DNA from: Phormidium willei BDU 130791
Lineage (GTDB): Bacteria; Cyanobacteriota; Cyanobacteriia; Cyanobacteriales; Geitlerinemataceae
Direction of reading: 5' to 3'
Assembly: GCA_001637315.1 (NCBI GenBank)
Contig: LSZA01000026.1
Span: 1 to 44,253 of the forward strand
DNA length: 44,253 nucleotides
Both the position numbers and the translations under genes were made by a program. Below the pieces are notes generated by a model. It had not been told where the DNA came from. It did no database searches and saw only the letters and a program-made list of their open reading frames with translations. Below are positions 36,001-43,413 of this stretch, one piece after another (positions within the stretch are counted from its first letter, which is position 1; every line of letters starts with the position of its first letter).

Positions 36001-38098
36001 CTTCCCAGACCTCAAATTTTATCAAGACAATCCCCAAACATGGCTAGATTTCTTGTCTCAGTTAGGACTGCAAGACAAGGTCAGTGCCACCGATTGGCTC
36101 ACCGCATTAGATCAATGTCTTGACAGCAGCAACCCTCAAAATTTAGACGCCAGTTACCCCCTGTTGCAACAACTTTGGCACTATCTCCTAGAAAATTGGT
36201 CAGATTTACAGGAAACTCCCGTCACCACTGACAATAAATCTCTGGCGGATGTGTTGCGAGAACGTTCCTGGCTCCCGGTGGAACGCAATCCCGAGCGGTT
36301 GCAAACCTACGCCGCAGCACCGATTCCGCCATCTCGACTGTTTCAACCGCGAGAGGTTTGTTGGCAAGAAGAGGCGACGTTGGCGATTACCTCAAAACCC
36401 TTAGTTCTCTATCGCCGGGATGAGGTGTCGAAGGAGATTGAACAAGCTTTAGGGTTTGAGGCGGTGACATTTGAACAGGTGTGCGATCGCCTCGATGGCA
36501 TTATAACCCTTTGGGAACAGTGGTTCAGCCATACCGAGTCAGCCAACCCCACCGCCACAGTGTTAGACTCCGCCAAGGCCATCTATGGCTATCTCTCTCG
36601 TTATTTCAACAACTCCCGCCACCGTCAGCAAAGCCATTCCCCGCCACTTCAGGCCCGTTTTGCCAATCGCTGTTGTATCTGGGATGAGGGAACGCAACGG
36701 TTTTGGAAACCCCGCCACTGTTTCACCCAAGCGGTTCCCTTCTTTGGTTCGCGACGGGTTGAGATTTCCCTAGACGGCTTCCCAGAATTGGGACTTGATT
36801 GGCTCTATCCGTTGCTGGGAGTTCAGAAAACGCCGACCGTTGCCGATTATCAGGAGTTTTTGCAGGAGTTAGCCGCTGAGTTCGGGGAAACGCCGTTAAC
36901 AACGCTCGAAATTCCCCAGGTGTTGACGGTGTTGCAACGCTTAGAGGCACAATTGGCTCTGGAAACGACGGAGGGAAGCCTCTCAATTCCCCTGTTGACG
37001 GCGGCGGAATCGTTGCGAGAGGCGGAGACGGTGCTGATTCCCGATGCGACGTGGTACAAACCCTATGTGCCACCGCAGCGATTGTTGCATCCTCAAGTGT
37101 CGCCGCAACTGGCTCGTCGTCTGGGAGCCGGTTCTCTGTTGTGGGATGTGGAGGAAGAGCCGGGAGAGGTGACGCCAGTGGATGATGAGGCGGTAAAAGG
37201 GGTGCAATGGTGCGATCGCTGGCAAAAAACCCTTAATTCTCCCCAGTTTGTCCAAGGATTACAGCGATTATTATACCAGGAGGGGAAAGATTGGACGGCC
37301 TTGAGGGGCGATCGCTTTCAGTCACTCCGGGTTCAACTGGCGACTCAGATTAATATGACCCTTTTCTGGCGTGGGGAACCCTTGGCGGAGACGGTTCCCG
37401 GAACTCATTATTATGACCCCCTATCTTGTGGCATATTTTTGGCAAATTGTCAAGCCCCCACCATTGCTTTATCCTATTTGACGGATTCCCTGAATCAGCA
37501 ATTGGGAGAATTAGCGTTGGGGAATTTGCTGCATCTGGCGGTGATGATTGACACGAAACCTAGCCAAATCCCTGGATTGTTAGATCAGTTGCGGGTGGGG
37601 AGGTTACCGGAAATCCAGAAGGAGGATGTGGTTGTTTCGCCGTTAGATTGCACCTGGGTGGAGGCATTTTATCAGCAGTTGGGCTATGCTCAGGTGGAGC
37701 GATTGTCGGGTGATGTGGCGACGGTGCGTTGTACTGGGGGAACGGCTGGGGAAGTGGTGGCGATCGTGAAATGTCTTGTCGTTGACGATGAGGCGGATGG
37801 GTTGATCTTGCCGTTAACGGAAGAGGAATGGCAGACGATTGTCATGTATCCTAAACCTCGGCAGTTGCAGCTTCTGATTAGGGTGGTTGAGTCGGGTGCG
37901 ATGACGCGGCTGATTCTGATTCGCGAGGTAGTGGCGACGTTGGGAGAGAGTGAGTCTCAGGTGAAGGCGAACACCGGTGAAACCCCGATTCGTTTAGAGC
38001 ATTTGCCGGGTCATGAAATGGCTCAGTTATCGGTCAATTTGTCAAGTATTTTGGCTCAAGTGCAGTCGGAGATGATTCAGGAATATCCGGAGATTTAG
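33005..38098 (+). CDS. Giant sacsin-like protein with Hsp90-type ATPase domain
   Basis: A protein of 1,697 residues from ATG at 33005 (an in-frame TTG at 32939 would add 22). Residues about 10-230 form a GHKL ATPase as in sacsin: ELIQNADDAGATRVEI with the metal-binding Asn, then TGRFGIGFNAVYHVTDYP as the ATP lid region. The remainder is a long helical/beta series with recurring sacsin-repeat-like phrases: SKIPLIPASDGRLY, LKLPIFITTNGELTTL, QQARLIRCEDGRLRSPRDLYHPE and PPSRLFQPREV. No C-terminal nuclease or HEPN domain is visible. Sacsin-like ATPases in bacteria are poorly known, and several sit in defence islands. HIP1 sites are frequent here, unlike in the preceding genes. Confidence 0.88.
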   Translation: MTTPLSQGRSFYQSEPLIARLRGIIRDYPEGVGIIKELIQNADDAGATRVEITLDWRTHQAAAVPGNLQKLLGPAMLVYNNSSFGDRDFESIRSLGQSQKATDLQKTGRFGIGFNAVYHVTDYPSFISRERLIFFDPHGDAVPGTSKAEPGREWEFAASGWWEDYPEVMAIYEAGGVPRGTRDFQGTLFRLPLRTPQQAEVSEIRNQPFEESNVRELLTELQDCGEELLLFLKSIVEIHIFEIAADAGGDREEVLRITTGNPEEVTAARQELMTAIPETAAELIAACRRQENVLALVSYRHHLETVSSQQVTSSSWRIVQLLRIDEGEELATVIRSLSENQEKVLPWTGAAARITASRTRGVPAAVQGKVYCFLPLPLASGWPIHLNGFFNLNSSRDNLSSDSGQTGKDRPRAVWNQRLAQHGLAIACAELYRSLVEDIGQESPEAFYQLFPTEKITTSPALGQLHLEVFKHLAQRPVIRSTVREEEDTFEVSPDGNCTVNRWVKWLEPQEVRQIPSSYWSKLVKPFRVEGLAVADPQIPRQVSQLFKQADCPIHEYTPQNLRDYLRVEESWGMPFDEAPKPMLRRMDWIKALAQFAVSDQRKSLRGSPLALLSNNRLQVFGFNPSGVVYRASDQIKALFYQYPSWFLHSKVRQIFNACNCPEIVSLDALKAAQKLVQVFREQRIEAGHLWKPQGIEFPNEDWLVQVFQYFRHHGLKSRTRSQNDGVLEELSKIPLIPASDGRLYQGHQVEMPLLPFHDIAILDSDTLQYFGIKVIDVSHELYTQFASLFTAKPNTLIRYLSANSIVRLLSYRPAEDLPPYHPRYSAKLLEYLSLSKFIEGDCKYTENHWNLLLKLPIFITTNGELTTLNRPNLYLPATGWDIPNLNIEFTLLKVEQDGHSWKPLLEALEIPELDPFTFIEDCLLQEYPYFSEQEQRTALAWIRDNFSWEDLDPQSLRLWRKLQQARLIRCEDGRLRSPRDLYHPEQRFLEEIFGDRIHFPDLKFYQDNPQTWLDFLSQLGLQDKVSATDWLTALDQCLDSSNPQNLDASYPLLQQLWHYLLENWSDLQETPVTTDNKSLADVLRERSWLPVERNPERLQTYAAAPIPPSRLFQPREVCWQEEATLAITSKPLVLYRRDEVSKEIEQALGFEAVTFEQVCDRLDGIITLWEQWFSHTESANPTATVLDSAKAIYGYLSRYFNNSRHRQQSHSPPLQARFANRCCIWDEGTQRFWKPRHCFTQAVPFFGSRRVEISLDGFPELGLDWLYPLLGVQKTPTVADYQEFLQELAAEFGETPLTTLEIPQVLTVLQRLEAQLALETTEGSLSIPLLTAAESLREAETVLIPDATWYKPYVPPQRLLHPQVSPQLARRLGAGSLLWDVEEEPGEVTPVDDEAVKGVQWCDRWQKTLNSPQFVQGLQRLLYQEGKDWTALRGDRFQSLRVQLATQINMTLFWRGEPLAETVPGTHYYDPLSCGIFLANCQAPTIALSYLTDSLNQQLGELALGNLLHLAVMIDTKPSQIPGLLDQLRVGRLPEIQKEDVVVSPLDCTWVEAFYQQLGYAQVERLSGDVATVRCTGGTAGEVVAIVKCLVVDDEADGLILPLTEEEWQTIVMYPKPRQLQLLIRVVESGAMTRLILIREVVATLGESESQVKANTGETPIRLEHLPGHEMAQLSVNLSSILAQVQSEMIQEYPEI

Positions 38099-38120
38099 GG
38101 GTGTTTTGAACGTGTGGCGG

Positions 38121-38162
38121 TGAGATGCTAGAAGATAACTTTTTAAACCTATAAGCATCTCA
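38121..38162. terminator. Possible terminator after the sacsin-like gene
   Basis: TGAGATGC (38121-38128) pairs with GCATCTCA (38155-38162) across a 26-base loop, followed by GGGTTTTA. It is weak because of the long loop and short T run, but it lies between the convergent sacsin-like and antitoxin-like genes. Confidence 0.4.
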
Positions 38163-38174
38163 GGGTTTTATGGA

Positions 38175-38369
38175 TTAGACATTCTCAACGATTTCAGCCT
38201 CCAACTCATCCCAGTTTACGTCCGGCTCATTTGCTCTGACTTGGGAGACCATCACATCATAAATGTCTTCCCATAAGTCCTCCCATTCCTCTAAGTCAAT
38301 GAGGACAGCGGTTTTCTCGCCGGTGTCGTTAATCGGAAATTGGATACCTTTAATAAGGGGAGCATTCAT
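38175..38369 (-). CDS. Orphan antitoxin-like protein
   Basis: A 64-residue acidic protein. The N-terminal IKGIQFPINDTGEKTAVLIDLEEWEDLWEDIYD matches in style the cyanobacterial antitoxins of the type II (Phd/RelB-like) group, where a beta strand and the phrase TGEKTAVLIDLEEW come before a toxin-binding acidic helix. No toxin gene follows: the next gene downstream converges from the other strand. It is either a relic, or it acts on a toxin encoded elsewhere. Confidence 0.6.
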   Translation of the reverse strand: MNAPLIKGIQFPINDTGEKTAVLIDLEEWEDLWEDIYDVMVSQVRANEPDVNWDELEAEIVENV

Positions 38370-38664
38370 TCGTGATGGTTGATTACTATTGTAGATGGGC
38401 GATCGCTATCTGGAAAAAACCAGAGGACTAAGACGATTTGGGTTATTTTTATTGGTAATGTCCAAACTATTTTGATGTTTTTTCCTTGGAGAATCTCATA
38501 ACAAATGTTAGGTTACTCTTTTTTTTGGTTATTTGGTGAAAATCCTTAATCGGCTGCATGATTTGCTGCATGATTGTCTCTTAGGTTATGCCCCTATAAT
38601 TTTGTATACTCGGCAACAAATCTTTCCCTAGATCCAGAAGACCCACAACTAACTGGCTCCATTC
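38370..38664. other. Intergenic, AT-rich
   Basis: About 295 AT-rich bases between the antitoxin-like gene and the 3' end of the acetyltransferase gene. One HIP1 site lies at about 38400. A run of T lies at about 38519-38526, and a short direct repeat GGCTGCATGATT/GCTGCATGATT at 38552-38575. No gene or RNA was recognised. Confidence 0.45.
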
Positions 38665-39315
38665 TCAAACCAAATAGACCGTTTCTGGGACCTCTTGCAA
38701 ACAGGTTTGTAACAGTGGATCACTTAGAGGACGATCATACAGCTCCTGAAACAACTGACACAACAGTTGACGAACCCGATTGCCGTCCAAAGAGGATGTT
38801 TTATACCCCGGCGCGATCGCCAAACACATTTCCGTCGGTTCTCCCCCCGACAGTGGCGGCAAAATATAGCGTACATCCTGGAGAAACAGCGCCCCAAGTC
38901 GTTGATAAAACCCATAGCGGCGTTGCGTCATCGGATCAGCTTCCGTGGGCAATTCCACCTCCAATAATAAATAGCGATCGCGCTCCTGCAACGTCGCCAG
39001 AACTTGCTGAAAAAAGCGACTCCCAATCCCCTGATTCCGAGCCTGTTGATGGGTCGCAATATACCCCAATAACACTAAATCACTGTCCCGGAGAGTATAT
39101 AAAATCGCCATAAAAACGACCTCTTCGGTCCGTTGGCCCACCCAAAGTTCATACATCCCGCGATCAATCCGTTCCTCAACCTGAGGACGAGGAATCTGCT
39201 CACTCAGAGGAAACGCCTCCTCATAAATCGCCAACGCCGCTGCTGTAGCGGGATGTTGCGACGACCAAATCTGTTGAAACCTCACCGGTGCGGCGGTATC
39301 CGTCATCTCACTCAT
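38665..39315 (-). CDS. GNAT family N-acetyltransferase
   Basis: A 216-residue acetyl-CoA-dependent acyltransferase. Motif A, with the pyrophosphate-binding QxxGxG/A pattern, is seen in HQQARNQGIGSRFF near 89-102, after strands VVFMAILYTL and LVLLGYIATH. A C-terminal extension of about 80 residues follows the core and is unassigned. The start ATG overlaps the stop of the upstream TPR gene (ATGAGTGA), which indicates translational coupling. The substrate is unknown. Confidence 0.85.
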   Translation of the reverse strand: MSEMTDTAAPVRFQQIWSSQHPATAAALAIYEEAFPLSEQIPRPQVEERIDRGMYELWVGQRTEEVVFMAILYTLRDSDLVLLGYIATHQQARNQGIGSRFFQQVLATLQERDRYLLLEVELPTEADPMTQRRYGFYQRLGALFLQDVRYILPPLSGGEPTEMCLAIAPGYKTSSLDGNRVRQLLCQLFQELYDRPLSDPLLQTCLQEVPETVYLV

Positions 39316-41167
39316 CCCCCTGTGATCGTTCGGGTTGACCCTCTTTCTCTAGCCGACTGGCCATCTCCGCGCGTCGTTGACGTAACGTTGCATCACCGGG
39401 ACTGAGTTTTTCGGCGATCGCATAGGAACGTAACGCCTCATGAGTGCGTTTTAGTTTTTCGAGCACCTCACAGCGGCGTAACCAAGCCTCATAATTTCCC
39501 GGTTGTAGCTGAATCGTGCGATCGTAAGTCGCCAACGCCTCGCGATAGCGTTGTAAACGAGAGAGAACATTCCCCCGTTTCAACCATAACGGTAGATGAT
39601 CGACCCATAACGCCAGTGCCAAATCATATACCGACAGCGCCTCCTCATAGCGTTGTAACTTCTCCAAACAGGCCCCTTGCTTCAAACGAGCCGACATTTG
39701 CATTGGCTGTACCCCTTGTGCATTGGCGTAGGCGGCGATCGCCTCAGTGGGCCGTTTAAGCTGTTCCAACGCCTCCCCCTTCTTCAGCCAGGCCCGATAC
39801 ACCCACATATCCAACGGCGGGCCAATTTGAATCACCTTCTCATAGGCAGCGATCGCATTCTCATAGCGTTTCAAATTAGCCAACACCTCACCGCGATAGT
39901 ACCAAGCCTGAGCATAATGAGGCTCAATCTGAATCGCATTATCAAAGGCCACGATCGCATCAGCATCGCGATTGAGATGATAGAGAATCTTACCGCGACC
40001 GAGCCAACTCGGAGCAAAATCGGGATCTAAATGCGTCGAATGATCATACGCATTCAACGCTTGAGGATACTGTTGCGTTTCATACAAGGCCACCCCCTTC
40101 CCATACCAGGCTTGAGCCGACTGAGGCTGTAAACTCAAGGCCCGATCAAAACAGGCGATCGCCGCCTCCCCCCATTGATGTCGCATCGCCATTCCCTTAA
40201 GAATCCAGGCTTCAACCTGATTGGGATCTTGTCCCAAAGCCCGATCATAAGCCGCGATCGCCTCCGTATAACGTTGCAAGGCTTCTAAAATCCGTCCCCG
40301 TTGCAACCAAAACTCCAGCCGTTCCGGTTGCAATTGCAACACCCGTTCGAGCGATAACAAAGCGTTCTCATACTCCTGACTCTGTTCCTGACAGTTCGTG
40401 AGTTTCAGCCATAGCGTCCAATCCCCTGGTGCAAAATGCGTCGCATTGCGGTAGGCGATCGCCGCATCCGAGAACTGACGACGGCTGGCCAATAAATCCC
40501 CATAACGATACCAAGCCGGCAGCAAATCCGTCTTACAGCGAGTGGCCCGATCATAAGCCTCGATCGCCCCTTGCAGATTCCCCTGAGCCTCCAGAGCTAA
40601 CCCCTGATAATACCAAGGTTCATAGCGATCGCCATCGAGTTGACTGGCTCGTTGTAGAGCGGCGATCGCCTCATCATAGCGTTGTTGCTCCAACAGCAAT
40701 CGCCCCCGCAGCAACCACACCCAGAGATCATGGCTATTGAGCCGCAACGCCTGATCATAGGCGGCGATGGCTTCAGGGAGGCGATCGAGTTTCGCCAACA
40801 CCTGTCCGCAACGCACCCATGCCGGGCGAAACTGAGGATTAACCGCCAACGCCGCCTCATAGCAGGCCAAGGCCGACTCATATTGCTGCGATTGATACCA
40901 ACGATTGCCCTTCTTGTAATCGGCAGAAATCCCTAACCAGCGTGACGACGCCCCCACAAACCACTGTTTGAGCCGTTGCGGGAGCGGTGTCTCTGAGACG
41001 GGAGCCTCAGCCTCATCTCCAGACGTACTCGTAGAGGGTGCTGGGGGCGCTTTTGGGGGCGGTGGAATCGGCATTTCCGGTGCGTCCGGTCTCTCCGGTG
41101 TTGACGGCTCCTGAGACGCATCAGTGGTGCTATTCGCAGACGGATCAAAGTCAGCGGGGTTAGTCAT
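39308..41167 (-). CDS. TPR-rich scaffold protein with proline-rich N-terminus
   Basis: A 619-residue protein. Residues 1-60 are a low-complexity Pro/Ser/Thr-rich region (APEMPIPPPPKAPPAPSTST). After a short linker (RLKQWFVGASSRWLGIS), about 14-15 TPR units run from about residue 83 to near the end, with consensus phrases such as YESALACYEAALAVNPQ, RYTEAIAAYDRALGQDPNQ and RYREALATYDRTIQLQPGN. No membrane helix or enzyme domain is seen. It is a likely assembly scaffold, target unknown. It precedes and overlaps the GNAT gene by 8 bases. Confidence 0.88.
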   Translation of the reverse strand: MTNPADFDPSANSTTDASQEPSTPERPDAPEMPIPPPPKAPPAPSTSTSGDEAEAPVSETPLPQRLKQWFVGASSRWLGISADYKKGNRWYQSQQYESALACYEAALAVNPQFRPAWVRCGQVLAKLDRLPEAIAAYDQALRLNSHDLWVWLLRGRLLLEQQRYDEAIAALQRASQLDGDRYEPWYYQGLALEAQGNLQGAIEAYDRATRCKTDLLPAWYRYGDLLASRRQFSDAAIAYRNATHFAPGDWTLWLKLTNCQEQSQEYENALLSLERVLQLQPERLEFWLQRGRILEALQRYTEAIAAYDRALGQDPNQVEAWILKGMAMRHQWGEAAIACFDRALSLQPQSAQAWYGKGVALYETQQYPQALNAYDHSTHLDPDFAPSWLGRGKILYHLNRDADAIVAFDNAIQIEPHYAQAWYYRGEVLANLKRYENAIAAYEKVIQIGPPLDMWVYRAWLKKGEALEQLKRPTEAIAAYANAQGVQPMQMSARLKQGACLEKLQRYEEALSVYDLALALWVDHLPLWLKRGNVLSRLQRYREALATYDRTIQLQPGNYEAWLRRCEVLEKLKRTHEALRSYAIAEKLSPGDATLRQRRAEMASRLEKEGQPERSQGDE

Positions 41168-41325
41168 GGGTGAGTCAAAGCAGCGTCTGAGGGCGACAGG
41201 ACAACAGCAACACTATGCCTGTTGCCAACTCAACCAATTATAGATCTGGTTTCTGTCAAGGTTGAGTTGGGACTAGGCCGGCTCAATCTCCAAGAGTTTA
41301 ACCGGTTTAAGACTCGATGGTGTTC

Positions 41326-41374
41326 GGGAGGCAGAGCCTCCCCCTTGGCGTGTCACGGCGGGAGCCATGACACG
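41326..41374. repeat. Pair of palindromic hairpins
   Basis: GGGAGGC (41326-41332) pairs with GCCTCCC (41336-41342) around AGA. Directly after, CGTGTCA (41349-41355) pairs with TGACACG (41368-41374). The double-hairpin form in an intergenic spot suggests a dispersed REP-like element. It may also end the methyltransferase and bound the TPR gene. A near-palindrome GTGGACGTTAACGTTCAC at 41397-41414 reaches into the methyltransferase stop codon. Confidence 0.6.
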
Positions 41375-41410
41375 AGGGACGGCCATGAAACGGGAGGTGG
41401 ACGTTAACGT

Positions 41411-42556
41411 TCACGAGCGTTCCATCAACACCCAATACAACTGCATCGGCGGCTTTTTCGCGATCGGAAACACATTGCGGCCTGAACACCAGCCTTCGTA
41501 CCAGGGTGTTGGCGGCCAAGACTCTCCTTGATGATGCTGCTTCTCATACTCTAAGGTGGCTTCGACTGAGACCATGTTTAACGGCAACCCCTCAATGGAC
41601 TGGCGTAACTCCCCTGGAGTGAAAATCGAGGAGAATGATACCTCCCCTAACTCCCGCACTAAATCCGTCGGTTGATAGCCCCCTTCCGTCAAAAACAGAC
41701 TCACCAACAACTTCCCACCTGTGACGAGAGCATCACACATTTTGCCAAAAAATAGGCGTAACTCTTGAGTATTGCGGAAATGGGAAATCACCTCCGTTGA
41801 GATCACATACTGATAGTAATAAGGCTGCATCCGTACTAGAGGATCGAGGACATTCCCCACGGCCACTTCAATGGGTAAATTCTCGGGTTTCGCGGCTTGC
41901 ACCAGTTTCTCGGCAAAGACGGGGGTGAGTTCTAAGGCATGAACCGGGTGGCCGCGACGAGCTAGGGGTAAGCTATTACGTCCGGGGCCGGCTCCTACGT
42001 CCAAAACGCGAATTTGACTCGGTTCTCCCAAAGAGGCGGCCACGTTCATCACTTTCACGTCCGGTTCACTGCCAAACAGAGGATCGGGGCGAGTTTTGGG
42101 CCAGGTGGTGTACTTATCGCTCAACGACTCAGAAACCACCTTGGTTTGAATCGAGACGCCGCCGAGAAGTCCAATTTGGGGCTTGGCGGGAACGCACATG
42201 AGAACTAATCGGGAATGGGGAGAGGCGTTGAACCCTTCCTGCAACTTCTGGGAGAGGAAGGCTCGCAGTTTTTCTTGTTCTTCACGGGTTCCTGGCTTGC
42301 CCAACAGTTGACAATACTCCTGTAGAAGTCGCAGGGCCTCGTTGAGCATCGAGGGCATACAGGGAACTGAAAACTCCGCTTTGGCGATGGTGTACTTGCG
42401 GGTATTTTGGGCCACGACGCGATCGAGGTAGTCGCGATCGGTAATGGGGCTGTTGTCCGAGGTGTTGTTGTTTTGAGACTCGCTGGAGGGTTGAGGGGGC
42501 GGTTGAACGGGGTTAACAGGTTGAATCGGCGTGATCTGTGCAGGTTCAGCTGACAT
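41411..42556 (-). CDS. Class I SAM-dependent methyltransferase with N-terminal extension
   Basis: A 381-residue protein. Residues 1-40 are Pro/Gln/Asn-rich and disordered. A conserved helical part spans about 40-110 (YTIAKAEFSVPCMPSMLNEAL) and is not part of the core fold. The SAM-binding motif I, RVLDVGAGPGRNSLPLARRG, lies at 183-202, with acidic HALELTP next and YVISTEVISHF as motif IV. The core resembles TehB-like methyltransferases. The end MQLYWVLMERS finishes strand 7. The substrate is unknown. Confidence 0.82.
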   Translation of the reverse strand: MSAEPAQITPIQPVNPVQPPPQPSSESQNNNTSDNSPITDRDYLDRVVAQNTRKYTIAKAEFSVPCMPSMLNEALRLLQEYCQLLGKPGTREEQEKLRAFLSQKLQEGFNASPHSRLVLMCVPAKPQIGLLGGVSIQTKVVSESLSDKYTTWPKTRPDPLFGSEPDVKVMNVAASLGEPSQIRVLDVGAGPGRNSLPLARRGHPVHALELTPVFAEKLVQAAKPENLPIEVAVGNVLDPLVRMQPYYYQYVISTEVISHFRNTQELRLFFGKMCDALVTGGKLLVSLFLTEGGYQPTDLVRELGEVSFSSIFTPGELRQSIEGLPLNMVSVEATLEYEKQHHQGESWPPTPWYEGWCSGRNVFPIAKKPPMQLYWVLMERS

Positions 42557-42688
42557 GAGAGAAATAACTCGGTATCTGGAGCAATTGGAAGCATTAATCG
42601 AGGCCTACCGTTGCAATGGGTAGCGGCCGTTGATTTAAATGGCTTCATCTTAGCGGTGGGGTCGACGATTCGCTAGTTTTAGAGGGGT

Positions 42689-43219
42689 TTAGGGATCTAA
42701 GTTGACGTCGATGACGCTGCCGTTAAAGTTATAGAGGCTTCCTTCGAGTTCAACGGGAGTGCCAATTTTGAGCTTGCTGTTACCCAAGACAGGACCACTA
42801 CTGGTCATTTGGGCGTTCCCGGCTAGGGTTAGCAGTAGATTGACGCTATAGAGTTCTTCTGTGCGGGGATCTTCGAGGGCGGCCACGGTTCCATCGGGTT
42901 GTGGAACGGCTAGGGTTCGCGGTAGCCGTTCGATGTTGACAATGTCAATGGTTCCGTGGGGCTGGTTACGGATGACAATGTCAGTTTGCCCATCGTCTCG
43001 CATTTGTTGGACGAAGCCATCGGCATCGAGGACACTGAGACCCCGAACGATGACGGTTACTTCCACAGGGCGGGTGTTAAGGTTCACTTGAGCGACCGAT
43101 CCCCCAGTTCCGGGAACTAGGAAGACGGCGACAAAGACGGCTAGAATGACGGCGATCGCCCCAATATCGAGTAGGCTAATTTTGCCGAACAAACGACCCT
43201 TAGCATCGAGCAGTTTCAT
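42689..43219 (-). CDS. DUF4330 family single-pass membrane protein
   Basis: A 176-residue protein of the cyanobacterial DUF4330 family. The N-terminus MKLLDAKGRLFGKISLLDIG is characteristic; a membrane helix follows at about 18-37 (GAIAVILAVFVAVFLVPG). The remaining 135 residues form a beta-rich domain outside the membrane, containing PVEVTVIVRGLSVLD and KLKIGTPVELEGSLYNFNG. Function is unknown. It is divergent from the M48 protease gene, with 194 bases between them. Confidence 0.8.
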   Translation of the reverse strand: MKLLDAKGRLFGKISLLDIGAIAVILAVFVAVFLVPGTGGSVAQVNLNTRPVEVTVIVRGLSVLDADGFVQQMRDDGQTDIVIRNQPHGTIDIVNIERLPRTLAVPQPDGTVAALEDPRTEELYSVNLLLTLAGNAQMTSSGPVLGNSKLKIGTPVELEGSLYNFNGSVIDVNLDP

Positions 43220-43367
43220 AGTTATATTTAAGTGGTCTTGAATATGGGTGAAAACTCAACTTCCGAGCCTAGCATACTGCTTCACTCCATTACGGCCCTG
43301 AACTTTTTGGGGGCTACCTGCGTCTATAGTTTGAGGGGAACGGTCTGGTTTTCTCCTGTTGCGATCG

Positions 43368-43413
43368 CCCCACTCCTAACGCCCCACTCCTAACGTCTAA
43401 CTCCTAACTCCTC
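43368..43413. repeat. Short degenerate tandem repeat
   Basis: The unit ACTCCTAAC recurs about four times (CCCCACTCCTAACG twice, then TCTAACTCCTAACTCC) immediately before the M48 start codon. Such CTCCTAA tracts are common low-complexity sequence in cyanobacterial intergenic DNA. Its position means it provides no purine-rich ribosome binding site. Confidence 0.6.

Noticed and set aside
38574-39113. 179-codon plus-strand frame opposite the GNAT gene
   Set aside because: The GNAT reading has motif A and operon overlap; this frame has Pro/Thr-rich shadow composition.
39308-41167. Apparent DNA repeats in the TPR gene
   Set aside because: They come from the 34-residue protein repeat and recurring codons, and are not a CRISPR array or a mobile element.
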